DNA of 64,000 nt from Haemaphysalis longicornis (GCA_013339765.2 JABSTR010000962.1:917001-981000); one strand, 5' to 3'. Positions 31,946-46,022 are shown, numbered from the stretch's first letter. Made by a program: numbers and translations. The notes: generated from the letters alone by a model not told the origin.

Positions 31946-34022
31946 AAATAGTATGTTCTAAATCAGTTCAGTCAGTATGTTCTAAATAAAAAAATAAAAT
32001 TTTAGAGAAGCTGTTCACAGCTACTGGGGGGAGGGGGGGTACCGAGCTGGAGAATGTCTCCGAGCAGAACGTGTCCTCACGCAGAAACTGGGTAGGAAGA
32101 GTTTCTCTAAAAATAAAAAATAAATAAACAGACAGGGCTGTTTACTGGAGCAACGGCTTGGAGGGAAGCGACTTGGCGGAGAGGCGAGCGGCGCAGTGGT
32201 TAGGCTAATCAGCACCCGACCATCTTAGCTACCGCGTTTATAAACGTGGCCGGGAAAGCGGTCGCCAGCCGCGCGCGTAGCCCGCTTTTCTCCCACGCTT
32301 GGCTGCATCGCCGGACGCCGTCCTCGTGGGGACGTGGCCGCTATGCACTCACGCGAGCGGCTGCATTAGCGTTCATCCTATTTACAGAGTGCGGGGCGTC
32401 CACCGGTGTCCCGCTGGTCGCAGTGCGTCGCAGAAAGCGGAAATATCCCGCCCACAGCTATTCCACATGGCTAACCAGAAGGCTTGGGCGAATTGATTTT
32501 CATCGCTAACCTGGAAAAACAGGGTAGTAAACGAGACGTCTGAACGTAAGCGACGTAGACAGATCAATTTGGCTTCCAACTGAAATTGTACCTGCCCTGA
32601 TCACTTGTTCCGGCGTCCAAGGCACATAATCCAAATCCGGCGTCTAAGGGACATAAAATATGGCCATCTGCTCAGCATCCCCTTCTTTTTGAAAGGCTCC
32701 TGGGGAGACGTTTGGGCCGGTGTCTTTCCGGTACAGGCACGTGCACATCGCCGGCGGTCGCCAGCGGAGGCGGTCCTGTGCGGCCTCTCACATGGTGAAA
32801 AATCCCACGAGCACTCTAATTACGCCATTAGCAAATGGCGGGTAGCAAAATATGTTTCCACTAAAGTCATCTTTGCTTGATTATACGAATTCCTGTGTGT
32901 ACAGAGTCATACTAGTAACAGGTAAAAGAAAACAGACCCAGAACGCAAAGGGATAATGGGAGGACGCATGCTCAATTTGCGATTGGACACTCATGCTTTC
33001 GCAATTGCCACTTAAAGTTGACACCGTAATTTGGTATTGCGAAATGACGACTGTAATGTGCGTCGTTTTTTCCGTATGTCGGAACCAGCTTCAGTGATGG
33101 GTCCCATACGAGTAGTTTGCGATCGAATCGGATTCTGCTGGGTTCAACTCCCGCCGCCGCAACTGTCCGCAACTCTCCTGTTCTGTAGACTGCATACGCT
33201 CGGCTTCTTTTGCGTGGCATTGGCCTTGGGCCACCCTTCGCCGCTTAGCGCCTCGTTGTGTCCAGCCAAAACTGCAGCCCCTAATCAAGCGCCGCATTAA
33301 AGACCCATGGGGAAAGAAAGACGAGCGTTCTTTTCGCGCCGGGGTCTTCCTCGGCCGTTCTCGGGTTGCCCGCGTAATGGGTCACGATCACGACAGCGGC
33401 TGCAGCGAGGCAGCGCTTATCTCTCGGCATCGCCGTCTTATTTAACAGCTCCCCTCCGTCCAAAGGGCAGCAGCCGACGACGCTCCGGTCTCCTCGATTC
33501 GAGCGCGCTTCCGCGGCGCAGCACACGTGGCGATGTAAACAGAAACGTACGCAGGATCGCTCGTCATCATCGTCATCAGCGAAACAACACGAACAGAAAT
33601 GAGCGACGGCGGCGCAACTCGCAGTCGCGAGGCTACCGGTTTCGGCGGCTGCTGCTTCGGGCGGGCCACGCCTCGGCCGCCCGTGCTCTGTTCTCTCGAG
33701 AGAGCGGGGCCTTGGCTCCGTTGACCTAGTTTTCGGCGGGAACTCGTCCGCTGGCTCGCTGGAGCAGGTTTGCGCATAAGAGATGCGCCGTGATGCGTTC
33801 GTTTCCGTCCACAAAGCGCGCTTGTGTACGCGGGTGTGTTTCTGCTCAGCACGTGGCAGATCTTGTTTCGCGCCATTTTTTTCGTGCCACCTTAAGGCCG
33901 AGTCTTGTCCGCCCGGCGTCCGACGTCCGTGCTCACGGCACAGCACCGTGTAAATCGAAACACCTGTGAACAATAGGTTCACAAACGGGTAGCAAGAACA
34001 AAATAAAAGGTTCACAAAATGT
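31946..34022. other. no recognised gene; CpG-rich 33300-33760
   Basis: A GC-rich stretch with long overlapping ORFs (244 codons on minus at 33281-34015, 140 on plus) that match no family. It may be a promoter block, but I cannot place a start or donor. A (CAT) patch at 33563-33577 is the only simple repeat seen. Confidence 0.3.
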
Positions 34023-34023
<1 letters not shown>

Positions 34024-34091
<68 letters not shown>

Positions 34092-34112
34092 GATGGAGAG
34101 AGAGAGAGAGAG
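34024..34112. repeat. (GA)n microsatellite
   Basis: GA run of about 65 bp, a short interruption (tgagatg), then more GA. It abuts the TTGGA-type element that follows. Confidence 0.95.
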
Positions 34113-34315
34113 CGCTCCTGGACAGTCCGCATGCGCGAGGAGCATTGGATTGGATTGGGTTGGATTGAAATGGATCGGATTAATTGAATTGGATTGGATT
34201 GGATTGGTAATCGTTTTAGCAGCAGCAAGCACTCTCACGGGTGATTCACGATAAGAACGATTCCCAGTGCTTCGCCCTCTCGTCATGATTCACTCGTGGC
34301 GATGCGTGATTTTTT
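34113..34315 (+). repeat. TTGGA-array dispersed repeat, copy 1
   Basis: gcatgcgcgaggagcattgg opens a (TTGGA)n array (34145-34207), then aatcgttttagcagcagcaa, gggtgattcacgataagaac, agtgcttcgcc and atgattcactcgtgg.gatgcgtg. The outer part recurs inverted at 40640-40925, and the array plus cgttttagcggcagcaagca recurs at 35575-35755. Confidence 0.7.
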
Positions 34316-34382
34316 TTTCAAAACTGCCTGGAACACAGCAGCACACGTGTCTTTGGCAAGTAAATAAACACGCAGGGAAATA

Positions 34383-34882
34383 CCGTATTTTTACGATTCT
34401 AAGCACCCTCCCCTACTTTCGGAGAAAAAAATATTGGAAAAAATTTTGTATGCGAATCTAAGCACCGCCTTATCTAAGCAATCATCGCAAGGTGAATTTC
34501 AGACGCGAGGAAGCGGTCCCGAGTTGACGTTGTGGCCAAGTCATTTATAAAGTTTTCAATTACAAAGCACTTCAACGGAACAGAAGACGACCTGCTGGGG
34601 GGATACTAAGAGCGGCACAAGCGGCCCAACAGACTCGAATGGTAGTGAGGGTCACTGAGTATCAGACGTAAGCAGTGGGTTCTCAGTCTGTACCTATTTT
34701 TCTTTTGAATGTTTGCAAGGTAAAACCTTATTCTTTTTGCCCGTCTCATCGAGATGCGGCCGTGAAAAAAAATTTGAGGGGGGGTGGGGGGGCATTTAGG
34801 CTTTTTGAATCTAAGCGCCCCCCTCACTTTGGGTAATCACGATCGTGGAAAAAGGTGGGTGCTTAGAATCGATTGAATACGG
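34383..34882. mobile_element. TA-flanked MITE, CCGTATTTTT family, copy 2
   Basis: The left end CCGTATTTTTACGATTCTAA and the right end inverted (CCGTATTCAATCGATTCTAA) are imperfect TIRs, and gcacc.cccc follows in both. TA is at the left flank and CA at the right, so one base of the duplication may have changed. It is 500 bp with no coding capacity. Internal gaatctaagc copies (34443, 34806) repeat the terminus. Confidence 0.75.
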
Positions 34883-34944
34883 CATCGAGTGAATCAATAT
34901 CCTGCATTGGACGGGTGCGAAGTAACGAGCGAGCGTTTTTTTTT

Positions 34945-35525
34945 TTAAGGATGGTAGTATTTCTTGGTCTACTTAAACGCGAAGAACTCGCTCAACCTGT
35001 CCCTCCATTCGTCCGTCGATTCGGCCACTCGGCCAGAACCTAAGCACTTGAACGAGACGTTTCTATAGACGAAGCATTTCTGTACTGATAAATCTGGTAG
35101 CGCACTTCATGCTTATCAACATTGTTCAGCAAAAAAAAAACTCAAGGCATATTTGAGGGGAAAAAATAAATTCAAAATTGACATGGCCCTAATTTTCCAA
35201 ACACAAGAAACGCGTTTAAAACGAATTTATAACCAGAAAATACAAAATAAAAACTGCTCGCGCTAATGCGTGCAGCTCGTGGCTCGAACACCAAGCTAAA
35301 CAGTAGCAAAAAGGTGCCAACAGATGGCGCTAGCACCTTGAGCGCGGGAAAATTGAATTGACTTGAGAAAACCTCTATTGCGCTTATCATGGGAGGACCG
35401 AGACGGGAGAGGAACAGCGCGAGAGGTTGGCGAGAGAGAGAAGAGAGACAGTTGTGCGACAGGGGCTGCAGACGACATTTGCAGCGAGGCGAGCAGATAC
35501 GCGGCCATTTTTGCAGCGTAAGCTA
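34945..35525 (+). mobile_element. GTCY-headed dispersed repeat, copy 4
   Basis: aaggatggtagtatttcttg, ctacttaaacgc, a degenerate tcc.tc.gtc tract in place of the GTCT run, gattcggccactcggcca, atcaacattgttcagc, then gaattgacttgagaaaacct, gggaggaccgagacgggaga, and the end gcagatacgcggccattttt. It aligns in order with copy 3 but is more diverged. Confidence 0.7.
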
Positions 35526-35574
35526 CACTGGCCGAGCTTGAGCAGTTTCGCGTGGCTCCTGGAGAGCCGTGCTG

Positions 35575-35755
35575 CGCATGCGCGAGGAGTAGTGACGTCA
35601 CGCGCCGCACAGCTGGCACGCCGCCGCCGCCGCCGCCACGACTGGATTGGATTGGGTTGGGTTGGGTCGGATTGAGTTGGACTGGATTGGATTGGATTAA
35701 ATTATATTGTATTGAATTGGATTGGATTGGAAGTCGTTTTAGCGGCAGCAAGCAT
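35575..35755 (+). repeat. TTGGA-array dispersed repeat, copy 2
   Basis: gcatgcgcgaggagtagtga, a (CCG)n run, a (TTGGA)n array (35641-35732) and gtcgttttagcggcagcaag. It is joined directly to the end of the GTCY-headed copy before it. Confidence 0.7.
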
Positions 35756-36639
35756 GATAATCAGCTAATCCAAGACAACGAGGAAATTTAAGAATAACCA
35801 GCTGAGCCTTAGCTCACGCTACGTATATCCTCGCATAGCCTAGCAATAGCTTTTTTTTTGTCACTTTTAGTTTCATGGATGCATCCTGGTTCTTATTCAC
35901 TTTCGGCCACTCATTCTCGACGCATTTGATGTTATTAGATGCTCTCGTGGCTGTCCTACATTAGTGGTGTCGGTGTAGGAATGGGTGAAGCGAGACCGTC
36001 ACCGTATCCCGTGTGAATTATAAAAAGTTAGCCCTGTTTTGTGTCGTTTAACTTACAGCTTCGTGTTCCTGGAATGTTTTAGCTCCTCAGAAATATGTGT
36101 TAACAAACCTGCATAGACAAACCGGGAACAAATTATGTGCCGTGTGAATGCCTCTGGTAAATCGTATTCTGCACAACAACTTATAACCCGAATATAACCT
36201 CGCTAAACTAAGAATAACGAAAGGTCAACAAGGTTCACCCTGCTCTCGCGCTGATCTTGAATTTCCCGTTTGAAATGACGCTAAATTATTTTTTTTTTTA
36301 CTTTCTTGGGAAATCAACGGCGGTTTTTTTTTTTTTTTTTTTTTCGTCAGCGTTCCAGGTTGCGTCCTCAAGGCGGCACGTGCGCCTACGTCCCAACGCA
36401 TACGGATGAGTCAGCTGAAACTGTGTGCAAGTCGTGGGTAGGTTGCGAGAGAATCTGGCGCCCGCTGTTCGAACGTTGGGGCACTGCTATTCCAAACCTG
36501 ACACTTGCGCGCGAGAGCTGGTTGGAGCTATTCGCCGATCGGCCCAGCACTCCTGAAATGACGATGGCGAATATAACGACGTATGATGGCGCCTAATGAC
36601 TTACGAGGGAAGAACTCATTGAGATTACCACCAATAGAA

Positions 36640-37293
36640 AAATGGCCGCGTATCTGCTCTTTTCGTTGCAACTGTCGACGCAAAGACAATAGTCGACTGG
36701 CGCCCCTGCTAAGTAAATGCCTGCCGTCTCTTTCCCGCTCACCTCTCACCTCCCGTCTCGTTCCTCCGAGGATAACACGCTAGAGGATTTCTGGAGTCAT
36801 TTTAGATTTCCGCGCTCCACTGCTTAAGGCCGGGTGCATCGATGCCAGCCCTGCTGTACGGCGCAGACACGCGTGAATCGAGGCACCGCACTTCAACTGT
36901 TTACACAACCATGTTGCCCTTCTTTACGTGCGTTTCAAGCGGAACGTGGAACCTATCTAGTAGAACCTTTCGTAACTGTTGCCGTTTGATTTCTTAAAAT
37001 GCCGCCAGAAGCTATAGTGGCGCGGGCGACAGCAGGCGACGGAAAGGTTTTTTTTTTCTGCAGTAGACGTACAATCTCATTTGTTACCGAAAATGAAATC
37101 CAGGAATTATTTATAAAGGAACACCGCAATTATCACTTATATATTGATTTTCCGTTTCACATTTGCGTAATGTCTTGTTCTTGTTCAGCAATGTTGACAA
37201 GTATGAACATTGACACCGGACTGAGACGTTTAGATTTGGCTGACTATTGCGCAGCTTCTGTTTAACCTTGGCCGGCTGGCTCAATCGAGTCGC

Positions 37294-37342
<49 letters not shown>

Positions 37343-37405
37343 GAGACGACAGACCAAAATTTCTGCGTTTAAGTAGCCGAAGAAATACTAGCGTCCTTAA
37401 TAGCA
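36640..37405 (-). mobile_element. GTCY-headed dispersed repeat, copy 5
   Basis: Reverse orientation. On the plus strand it reads from gccgcgtatctgctcttttc through gttaatc-poor body, tttcttaaaatgccgccaga, ctatagtggcgc, caatgttgacaagtatgaac and ggctcaatcgagtcgcagag. It then runs into (GACA)n (37298-37340) and ctgcgtttaagtagccgaag. This shows that the microsatellite sits at one fixed place in the element. Confidence 0.8.
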
Positions 37406-37829
37406 CGGTTCATCTCAGCAGGCGAGCACAGTGGCCTAGAGCAATCTCTTTTCGATAAGAAATGGCAGCTTTCGAAATCCATAATTGGGCGCGTTTATTT
37501 GTTGCGCCGACGCTACCCCTGAGGTATGATGCTCGCCGTAGTCGAGTGTTTTGGATTAATCATGACATTGCCGCGAATCTGTAACCTTCGCCGAAACCTC
37601 GACACACGGGCGTCTTCGTTTCTCGTCTCCGTCGTGTACACGCGGTGCGTATCGCATTACCTACAGCGACGCCACAAGCTTTTCTCCATAGATGTTGAAG
37701 CTGCGCCACAACCTGACGGAACCAAGCACAACCTCCGACATTCTCCGATGGAAAGCTGACCCCGTAGGGTTGAGTGTTCCGTTTTGTTGTGAGCCGTGAT
37801 CGTCCATTTTGGAATGTTCGTTCATCGTC

Positions 37830-37990
37830 GTTGTCGTCGCCAGCGTTATGTCTCCATCCGGACGAAGGCCTCTCTCATCGACCTCAAGGCACTCCTGACC
37901 TGCTCTGCCCGAGTCCATCCCTGCCTCCGAATTGCCTTATTTCACCCCTCCATCAAGTTATTGGCCTCCCCCTTCTTCTGAACCCGTCTC
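37830..37990 (-). mobile_element. RTE-like LINE 3' fragment (second subfamily)
   Basis: Shares ggacgaaggcctctc, ctcctgaccyg, agtccat.c and tattggcc.ccccttcttct with 50349-50600. This is typical of the antisense end of a tick RTE-like element. A SINE follows at once. Confidence 0.65.
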
Positions 37991-38004
37991 TCGGTAGCTA
38001 CTCT

Positions 38005-38215
38005 GCTGTCACGGCGCTGCGCTGCTGAGCACGAGGTCGCGGGTTCGATTCCCGGACGCGGCGGCCGCTTGTCTGATGGAGGCGGAAAGCAAAAACGCCC
38101 GTGTGTACGAGATTTCGGCGCACGTTAAAGATACCCATGTGGGCGAAATTAATCCGGAGCCCTCCACTACGGCGCGCCTCATCGGCTGCGTTGCGTCGGC
38201 GCGCTAAACCCTACA
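38005..38215 (+). mobile_element. tRNA-derived SINE, family S1, copy 2
   Basis: B box gggttcgattcccgg at 38041-38055, then the body aagcaaaaacgcccgtgtg, cgcacgttaaagatacccat, ttaatccggagccctccact and acggcgcgcctcat. The first part of the tRNA head is missing or masked at the junction with the RTE fragment. Confidence 0.85.
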
Positions 38216-39303
38216 ACCAACTACTCTGCTGTTACCCTCGTTGTCCACCTGTTGTCGGCTCGTCGTACTACATGACCAGGCAAAGCCCGTTTCTTCTTAT
38301 TAACTCGAGCTATGATATCTACTGGAGTTTGCTCCCTGATCCAGGAAGCTAGTTTCTTGTGCCTAAGCATTCGCTCCATGGCTCGACGAACCTGTCCTCA
38401 GTTTTTTTTTACACATTCTCAGGTGCACTGCTAATAGTTGTTTCTTCTCTTCGTGCCACTGGCTGGCGGAAGTAAGGTGTTCGCGCCGAGGAGGATATTC
38501 GCGCCGATTTCGGGCCTCGATGCATACATACTAGCCGTAACAATTAAGGGCCGCGGCAGCGCCCCCTCAAAGCGCGTGCGCTCGTGAGCTCAGAATACGA
38601 TCGTTCATTACAGCAACCTTTCGCGAGGCGGCCGCGGGCTACCAGTTTTCCTCGGCGCTTGTCCGACGTCAAGTCTATTCCGGGTATTCCCGCTCGCTAA
38701 ACGCCCTATTCTTCCTGCGGTGTTCGGGTGGGAAGGCGCGAAGCGTGCCTAGGCGAGGCGTGCTCGCTCGCCTGAGGCCGCGAAGGATGCAAGACGGCCG
38801 GCACGACAGTTCGCTGCTGTTCGCCGTCGTCAATAGGCGGCCGCAGATCGCGGCAGCCTCGCAATTTCGTAGTGACCGCGTCGTGACTCTTGTAATCTGG
38901 AGCACGGAGCAGAAAGACTAGGCGTAATGGAGATGGCACAATCTCCCTCCGCTATCTCGATGAGTTACGTTCGGGGTACTTCGTATTCTTTGTACCAGCC
39001 CAGTTGGGCCTCTTTGCTGGGAGTAAGGGGCTGTGAGCAGGAAGACGGAACGTTTATTCAGAGCAGAACGGAAGATGGAAGGGTCGTTCGTTCACGTGTA
39101 TGACGTGCTCTATCAGTCCGGGATGTTTTGTGCACGTGGAGCAAGTTGCTGAGCAGAGATCAGCCTTAAGCAAGGGCACTAGGAAATATTCGTTTTAATT
39201 CTCGTTACCTTGTCCGGGCATAATTTACAAACGCGTCCTTTTGACAGCGAAGTTGTTTAGCGAACAAAACCAAAACCAAAACAATACAAAACAAAAAAAA
39301 ATG
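38216..39303. other. no recognised gene
   Basis: CpG-rich in 38450-38900. No domain recognised. Confidence 0.4.
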
Positions 39304-39595
39304 CCTAGCGCTCGTGTGTGCGTGCTTCGCGGCGACCACCCGGCGTCCCCAGCGCACGTTTGCAAGTCAATCACTACCCACTTAGCGAGATTAGCCAAGA
39401 TTGGCAAAAAAAAAAAAAGAACAGCGTTCACCGTAATAGTGGCCACACTTTCTTGGAACGAGAAAGACTGCAGCGTTTGCCGTAATCATGGCAACACATT
39501 TCCTAGGAACGAGAAAGATGCTTCATACCGTAAGCACCTCCGAGGTGATGTCTAATGATTATCACTTCCAAGAAAATGAAGGAAGCTCACACTTA
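39304..39595 (+). repeat. dispersed repeat X, copy 2, with internal duplication
   Basis: Matches 15069-15312 in order. A stretch of about 55 bp (caccgtaat.gtggc.acac to ggaacgagaaaga) is present twice in tandem (about 39427-39470 and 39478-39530), while copy 1 has it once. Confidence 0.75.
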
Positions 39596-40639
39596 TGATT
39601 GGCGATTGTCGTATAAAACTGCAAATAAACTCATATTTAGTGCAAAACAGTGTTAAACAACTTGCCCATAAAGTGCAATAAACCCTATTTCTTAAAATCA
39701 CAACAAGCTATGCTTGTGGCAGACTTAATTCGGTCTGCAAACAATGTGCCTCTGAAATGCGAAAATCGCGACGTTCGCAGGCAATGTAGACGACATTTCC
39801 AGGCATTGCGAACTTCGCAAGTGCGAATGTTTGTTCTACCGACTTCTCTGATGAAAAAACTGACCATGAAGCACGCCAAACGCAACGCCTTCGCTAGGAA
39901 CGAGCTATCTCCGAGGGCAGGGCGCCTGTGCTATCACCGATAGACCCAGATAAATTTCCCGCGGTTAGATAAGTGGGGACTCCGGTAACGCCTTCGTTTT
40001 CTGTATACAAGACCGCGCTCTCCCGAGCACCAACCTTTTGCAAGCTGCCAGAGGAAGAAGAGGGGGCGAAGGAAGACACCCACGGCTGCATGTGCGACCA
40101 CACACACACGCACTTGATTAAACCCTCATCACGGAATACTGCCCCGCTCAGAAAGGAACACCGCCACGCCTGCACCTCGCACATCACGAAAACCGAAGCC
40201 ACGTCAACTCCAGACGCATGCGTATCCCAACTTCTACAACAAGCACTTATTCTTCCCCTCCAAATACGCAAAAAGGAAAAAAAAAAAAAAAGGAAAGAAA
40301 AAGCTGAGCTGCCCCTATCCAAGACCAGTGCTTTTCCATTTCGTTTGGGCCTGACAAACATCGGCCGGCAGCGACCAGCCCATTTTCCTCCCCGTCCTTC
40401 AATCCAGTTCAGCAAGCCCGACCAGCGACGGCTGATCGAGTGGCAGCCGGTTAGTAGCGGCCAACGGGCCACTCCTAACGAGATGAAGAATGAGACGACG
40501 CCAAGGGGGGACCCGTCCGAGAAGCTCGCCCCTGCATCCCGTTCGGGGGAACAACTTACCACCCCCATAACCCGTATTTAGAACACAAGTAATCTTATCC
40601 ATCTACGAACAGAGACGGAGTCATTATTTCGCATTAAAA
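39596..40639. other. no recognised gene
   Basis: Two long opposite ORFs (39894-40568 minus, 39973-40581 plus) overlap and neither resembles a family. An A-run lies at 40278-40291. Confidence 0.35.
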
Positions 40640-40925
40640 AAATTCACGCATCTCCACGAAGTGAATCATGACGAGTGGGCGAAGCACTGGGGATCGTTCT
40701 TACCGTAAATCACCCGTGGCATTGCCCACTCGCGCATGTAAATCAGTGAAAACGCGTGTGTACGGTTATACAATTTTAATCCAATCCCATCCAATTCAGT
40801 CCTATCCAATTCAATCCAATCCAATCTATTTCAATTCAATCCACTCTAATCCAAATAAAAATCCAATCTAATCCAATCCAAATCCAATCCAATCCAATGC
40901 TTCTTGCGCATGCGCAACACTGCGT
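40640..40925 (-). repeat. TTGGA-array dispersed repeat, copy 3 (inverted)
   Basis: Read on the minus strand it parallels 34113-34315: gcatgcgcaagaagcattgg, a (TTGGA)n array (40777-40901), and at the far end gcttcgcccactcgtcatga and agatgcgtgaatttttt. Confidence 0.75.
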
Positions 40926-42925
<2,000 letters not shown>

Positions 42926-44675
42926 TAAAAAAAAAGAGTGCACTAGGTGAAGGCGACTAGATATGCCTCCCCAGCACCGCATTAAGTATATAGTAGAAGA
43001 CGACTTCAAAGGGGCCCTGTGTATTGCGTTTTGTAGAGATGACCCTTTGAGTATCATACTTCGATATAAGATATATAATGCCTCCGAAAAAATGTCTTTT
43101 TAGCAACTCATTTGTGTACAGTAGTGAAAAAGTGTTATTTGTACAGCGGAACGGAATTCGGCATTCTTCTGACAATTGTCACTTCGGACTTCAATAAAAC
43201 ATGTTGTTGGGCTAGTTTGTACATACTTAATGGGAGGGTTAGCGCAAAGAAGACGAGGATAGTGGCGTACGAGACAGGCGACTTTGGAATTTTTCAATAT
43301 ATTTTTTCGTTTCTTTCGAGCACCAAAAAATCAGTCTCACACAATCGCAGAGCTGTACATATACTCGCAGATTGGCCAAAGCTCTCCCAGGATTTTCGTT
43401 TCGTGCGAGTTCTAAACACCACACAGTGTTTCCAGCACGGCACTTAATATACATACTGGTGCAAAGCAAACAAACACAACGCCAAAACGCTCCAGTCACT
43501 TTCACGGCGTGGATCGGCGCCAAATATTGCATTTCCTTTCAGTGTAGCCACCTCCCTTGACCTCTCCCTCGTTGTTGCTCAGGGAAAACGACGAGCCCTT
43601 AACAGAAGCCGTCTTCGCCGCCACTGCTGCCATCGCGGCTTCAATCAAGAGTTTGGGAAGTTGCGCGTTAACGGAAAAGCGCGCATGCAGCCGCGGTTTC
43701 CATTTTGGGCAGTTTCGCGCCAGGAGCGCACAGCAGTACGTAGTATGCACACCGCGTGCAGGCCTCGTCTTCTTTCCCCCTCCGCGCCCAGCAGTGCCGG
43801 CCCCATTCCTCGATCCTTTACGGCTTTCCTCGTCGCGCGCGTACATAGCAAATTACGCCGGACATGTCTCCGCGCCACCGAAGCCGTGGGCCGCGCGCTT
43901 CCGCACTGGCGTCACGCCACTTCGCGGCGGCTTCCGCGCAACTCGTACGCGACGTGCACGTACGACAGCGACGTCTCCCGTACTGCGCGCTGCCTTGTTC
44001 GTGCCAACTGAGTGCCAACGTTACAAATCGCTCGAAACTTCGACTCCCTCCTTAACCGCTGCTTGGTTTTCTCGTTTTTGTATTTCAATTTAGCAGTCAT
44101 TCCTTACGTGAGAAAGTACGGAGCGACGCCTATTCAACGTAGCAATCGCTGACGATAATCGCGCACGGTAATCGAACCCGGTCGCGTCGCGTCGTCGGAG
44201 ATCAATCCGCAGATCTCTTGCTGTGCTCTGACGATGAACGTTGATGACGATGATAATAATGATGGGGTTGCTCTTGCAGGTATGGTGATGACGACGACGA
44301 TATGGTGGTGATTATGATGATGATAACGATCATTATTGTTACGTGGTGGTAGAAACAGATGACGCAAACCATGGTTGATGACGAAGCGATCTATTTACAG
44401 GACGACATGACCTATTTAAATTATTTACAAGACAGCCGTTACAGAGCGTCCAGCCAGGATGCGTTCCACGCGCTTCTTCATCGTCGGTCGTGGGGCCCGC
44501 AGCGGCATCTCGTGACGTAGCCCCCGCGTCATCGCTTCATAGCCATCGCTTCATCATCCACCGCGGTTCGCGGGTTTCCTAGTCAGCACGGCCAAGCGAC
44601 GCATGGCGCCATCTAGGGGCATGTTTGAAGCTATGTCCACGTGCATGTGACCCTCAATTTAACCGCTCTGAGCAG
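42926..44675. other. no recognised gene; CpG-rich 43560-44060
   Basis: A minus-strand ATG near 43652 opens AAVAAKTASVKGSSFSLSNN then EGE before gtcaag, a weak donor. The CpG-rich context makes a first exon possible but unproven. A B-box-like ggttcgattacc is on minus near 44167-44178. GAT repeats lie at 44231-44335. Confidence 0.3.
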
Positions 44676-44763
44676 CTTGGTTTCGTAGTGTAATAGTTCC
44701 GCTCCTGCGAAGCAAACATTCTAACCCAGGTTCGAAATCCGTTACCGTTTTTTTTTTTTTTTT
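44676..44763 (+). mobile_element. decayed tRNA-like sequence with T-run
   Basis: tggtttcgtagtgtaatagt (A-box region), cctgcgaagcaaac (anticodon-arm-like), caggttcgaaatcc (B box), then a T-run at 44749-44763. The order is that of a tRNA or SINE head followed by a Pol III stop. The arms do not pair fully, so it is a pseudogene or SINE head. Confidence 0.45.
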
Positions 44764-45850
44764 CCAAAGAAGGTTTGTCATACTTGAATATTAACATTTG
44801 TTATCACGCATACAATCTATTTATGACATCTGTATAGCATTATAACTTGGATTTCGGGTATTTTCGCTGCCTTTTGGTCAGTTTCAGCTACTGCTTCTTG
44901 TACGTTTTTGTGGATTTGCCCCTTATAGGTCGGTTTCGACTATTTCTGTTGAATACTTTTGACGTGGTTTTTAACCGTTGTAAGTCCGCTTTGGCTGTTA
45001 TTTGTTTCTGTTCTAGTGTTTTTGCATGCTTTAGGTACAGTTTATGCTGTGATATAACCCCCCTAGCAAGCTCAGATGACGGCTGGCTGTACGTGACTAG
45101 GAAATCCCATACACGCCGGGTCATCTGTTCTACCACCACTTAACATTATTATTACGTTGTTGTGTATGACGATGAAGATGATGAGGATGAGGCCCTTAGT
45201 GAGTACCTGCCCACAAGAGGGATTGGCCAGGGCTAATACGTCTAGTGTACTTAGGTTGGAGCTGATAAAATTTAACTCAGAAAATGAAACAGTAGAGGAA
45301 AATAAAAGAAAGATGTGGCGTAATTAGAAAAAAAAAACAAGGGCCCAATAATTGCGGTGCGATGACATAGCGATGCGCTCCACATTGTGCGCCCCCAGGA
45401 ATAAAACACAAAGAAAATGACCGAGCGGACTTGCGCATAGCTATAGTATAATATACATAAAAAAACAAGGAGTGCCTCTAATCTCACAAGAAGAGCTAAA
45501 GTGGCCTCGGAAATTTTTTTTTCCCCTTCTGTGTATTCACTGTTTGCTCATCCGCAGCTGTTTTTTTTTTTTTTTTTTCGCGCTCCTAAAAGTTGCCAAC
45601 AGAGAAAGTGGAGACAAGGGGACGCGTTCCAGCCCAGTTCCTCGCAAATATTCCCGCTCTCCGCCTCGCTCTCCCCAAGACGTGCGGACCCTTTACCCCC
45701 GCTGACCGAACCCGCGAATGATGTCGCTTTTGCAACTATACACCTCTGGATTTCCAAAGAGCGCCCGTCTTATCTTCAGCGACGTTTACGTCATGCCGCG
45801 ATCAGTTTTACTTGCGCAGGGTGAATAGTGGGCTCGTAATGTGCGAGCAC
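44764..45850. other. no recognised gene
   Basis: Minus ORF 44888-45139 (83 codons, basic, ARGVISQHKLYLKHAKTLEQ) is coding-like in composition but unassigned. A T-run lies at 45561-45578. A GC-rich patch from 45600 precedes GA repeats. Confidence 0.3.
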
Positions 45851-45852
45851 TG

Positions 45853-45853
<1 letters not shown>

Positions 45854-45900
<47 letters not shown>

Positions 45901-45979
45901 TGAGCTGAAGAGATGAGCGAGAGGAGCGAGACTGAGAGAGGAGAGAGGGAGAGAGAGGATAGAGAGAGTGAACGAGAGG

Positions 45980-46019
<40 letters not shown>
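45854..46019. repeat. (GA)n microsatellites, two arrays
   Basis: GA runs at 45854-45894 and 45985-46019 with GAG-rich sequence between. Arg/Glu ORFs here are artefacts. Confidence 0.95.

Positions 46020-46022
<3 letters not shown>

Noticed and set aside
33281..34015. 244-codon minus ORF as a gene
   Set aside because: CpG-rich DNA with open frames on both strands; no motif, no family resemblance, no splice support.
39894..40581. Opposed ORFs of 224 and 202 codons
   Set aside because: They overlap on opposite strands and neither shows a recognisable domain or coding-like residue pattern.
43502..43846. Minus-strand first exon (AAVAAKTASVKGSSFSLSNN)
   Set aside because: CpG-rich context is favourable, but the only donor (gtcaag) is weak and no acceptor or homologue is known; not listed as a gene.
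44156..44200. tRNA or SINE on minus from a B-box-like ggttcgattacc
   Set aside because: No A box or paired arms at the right distance.
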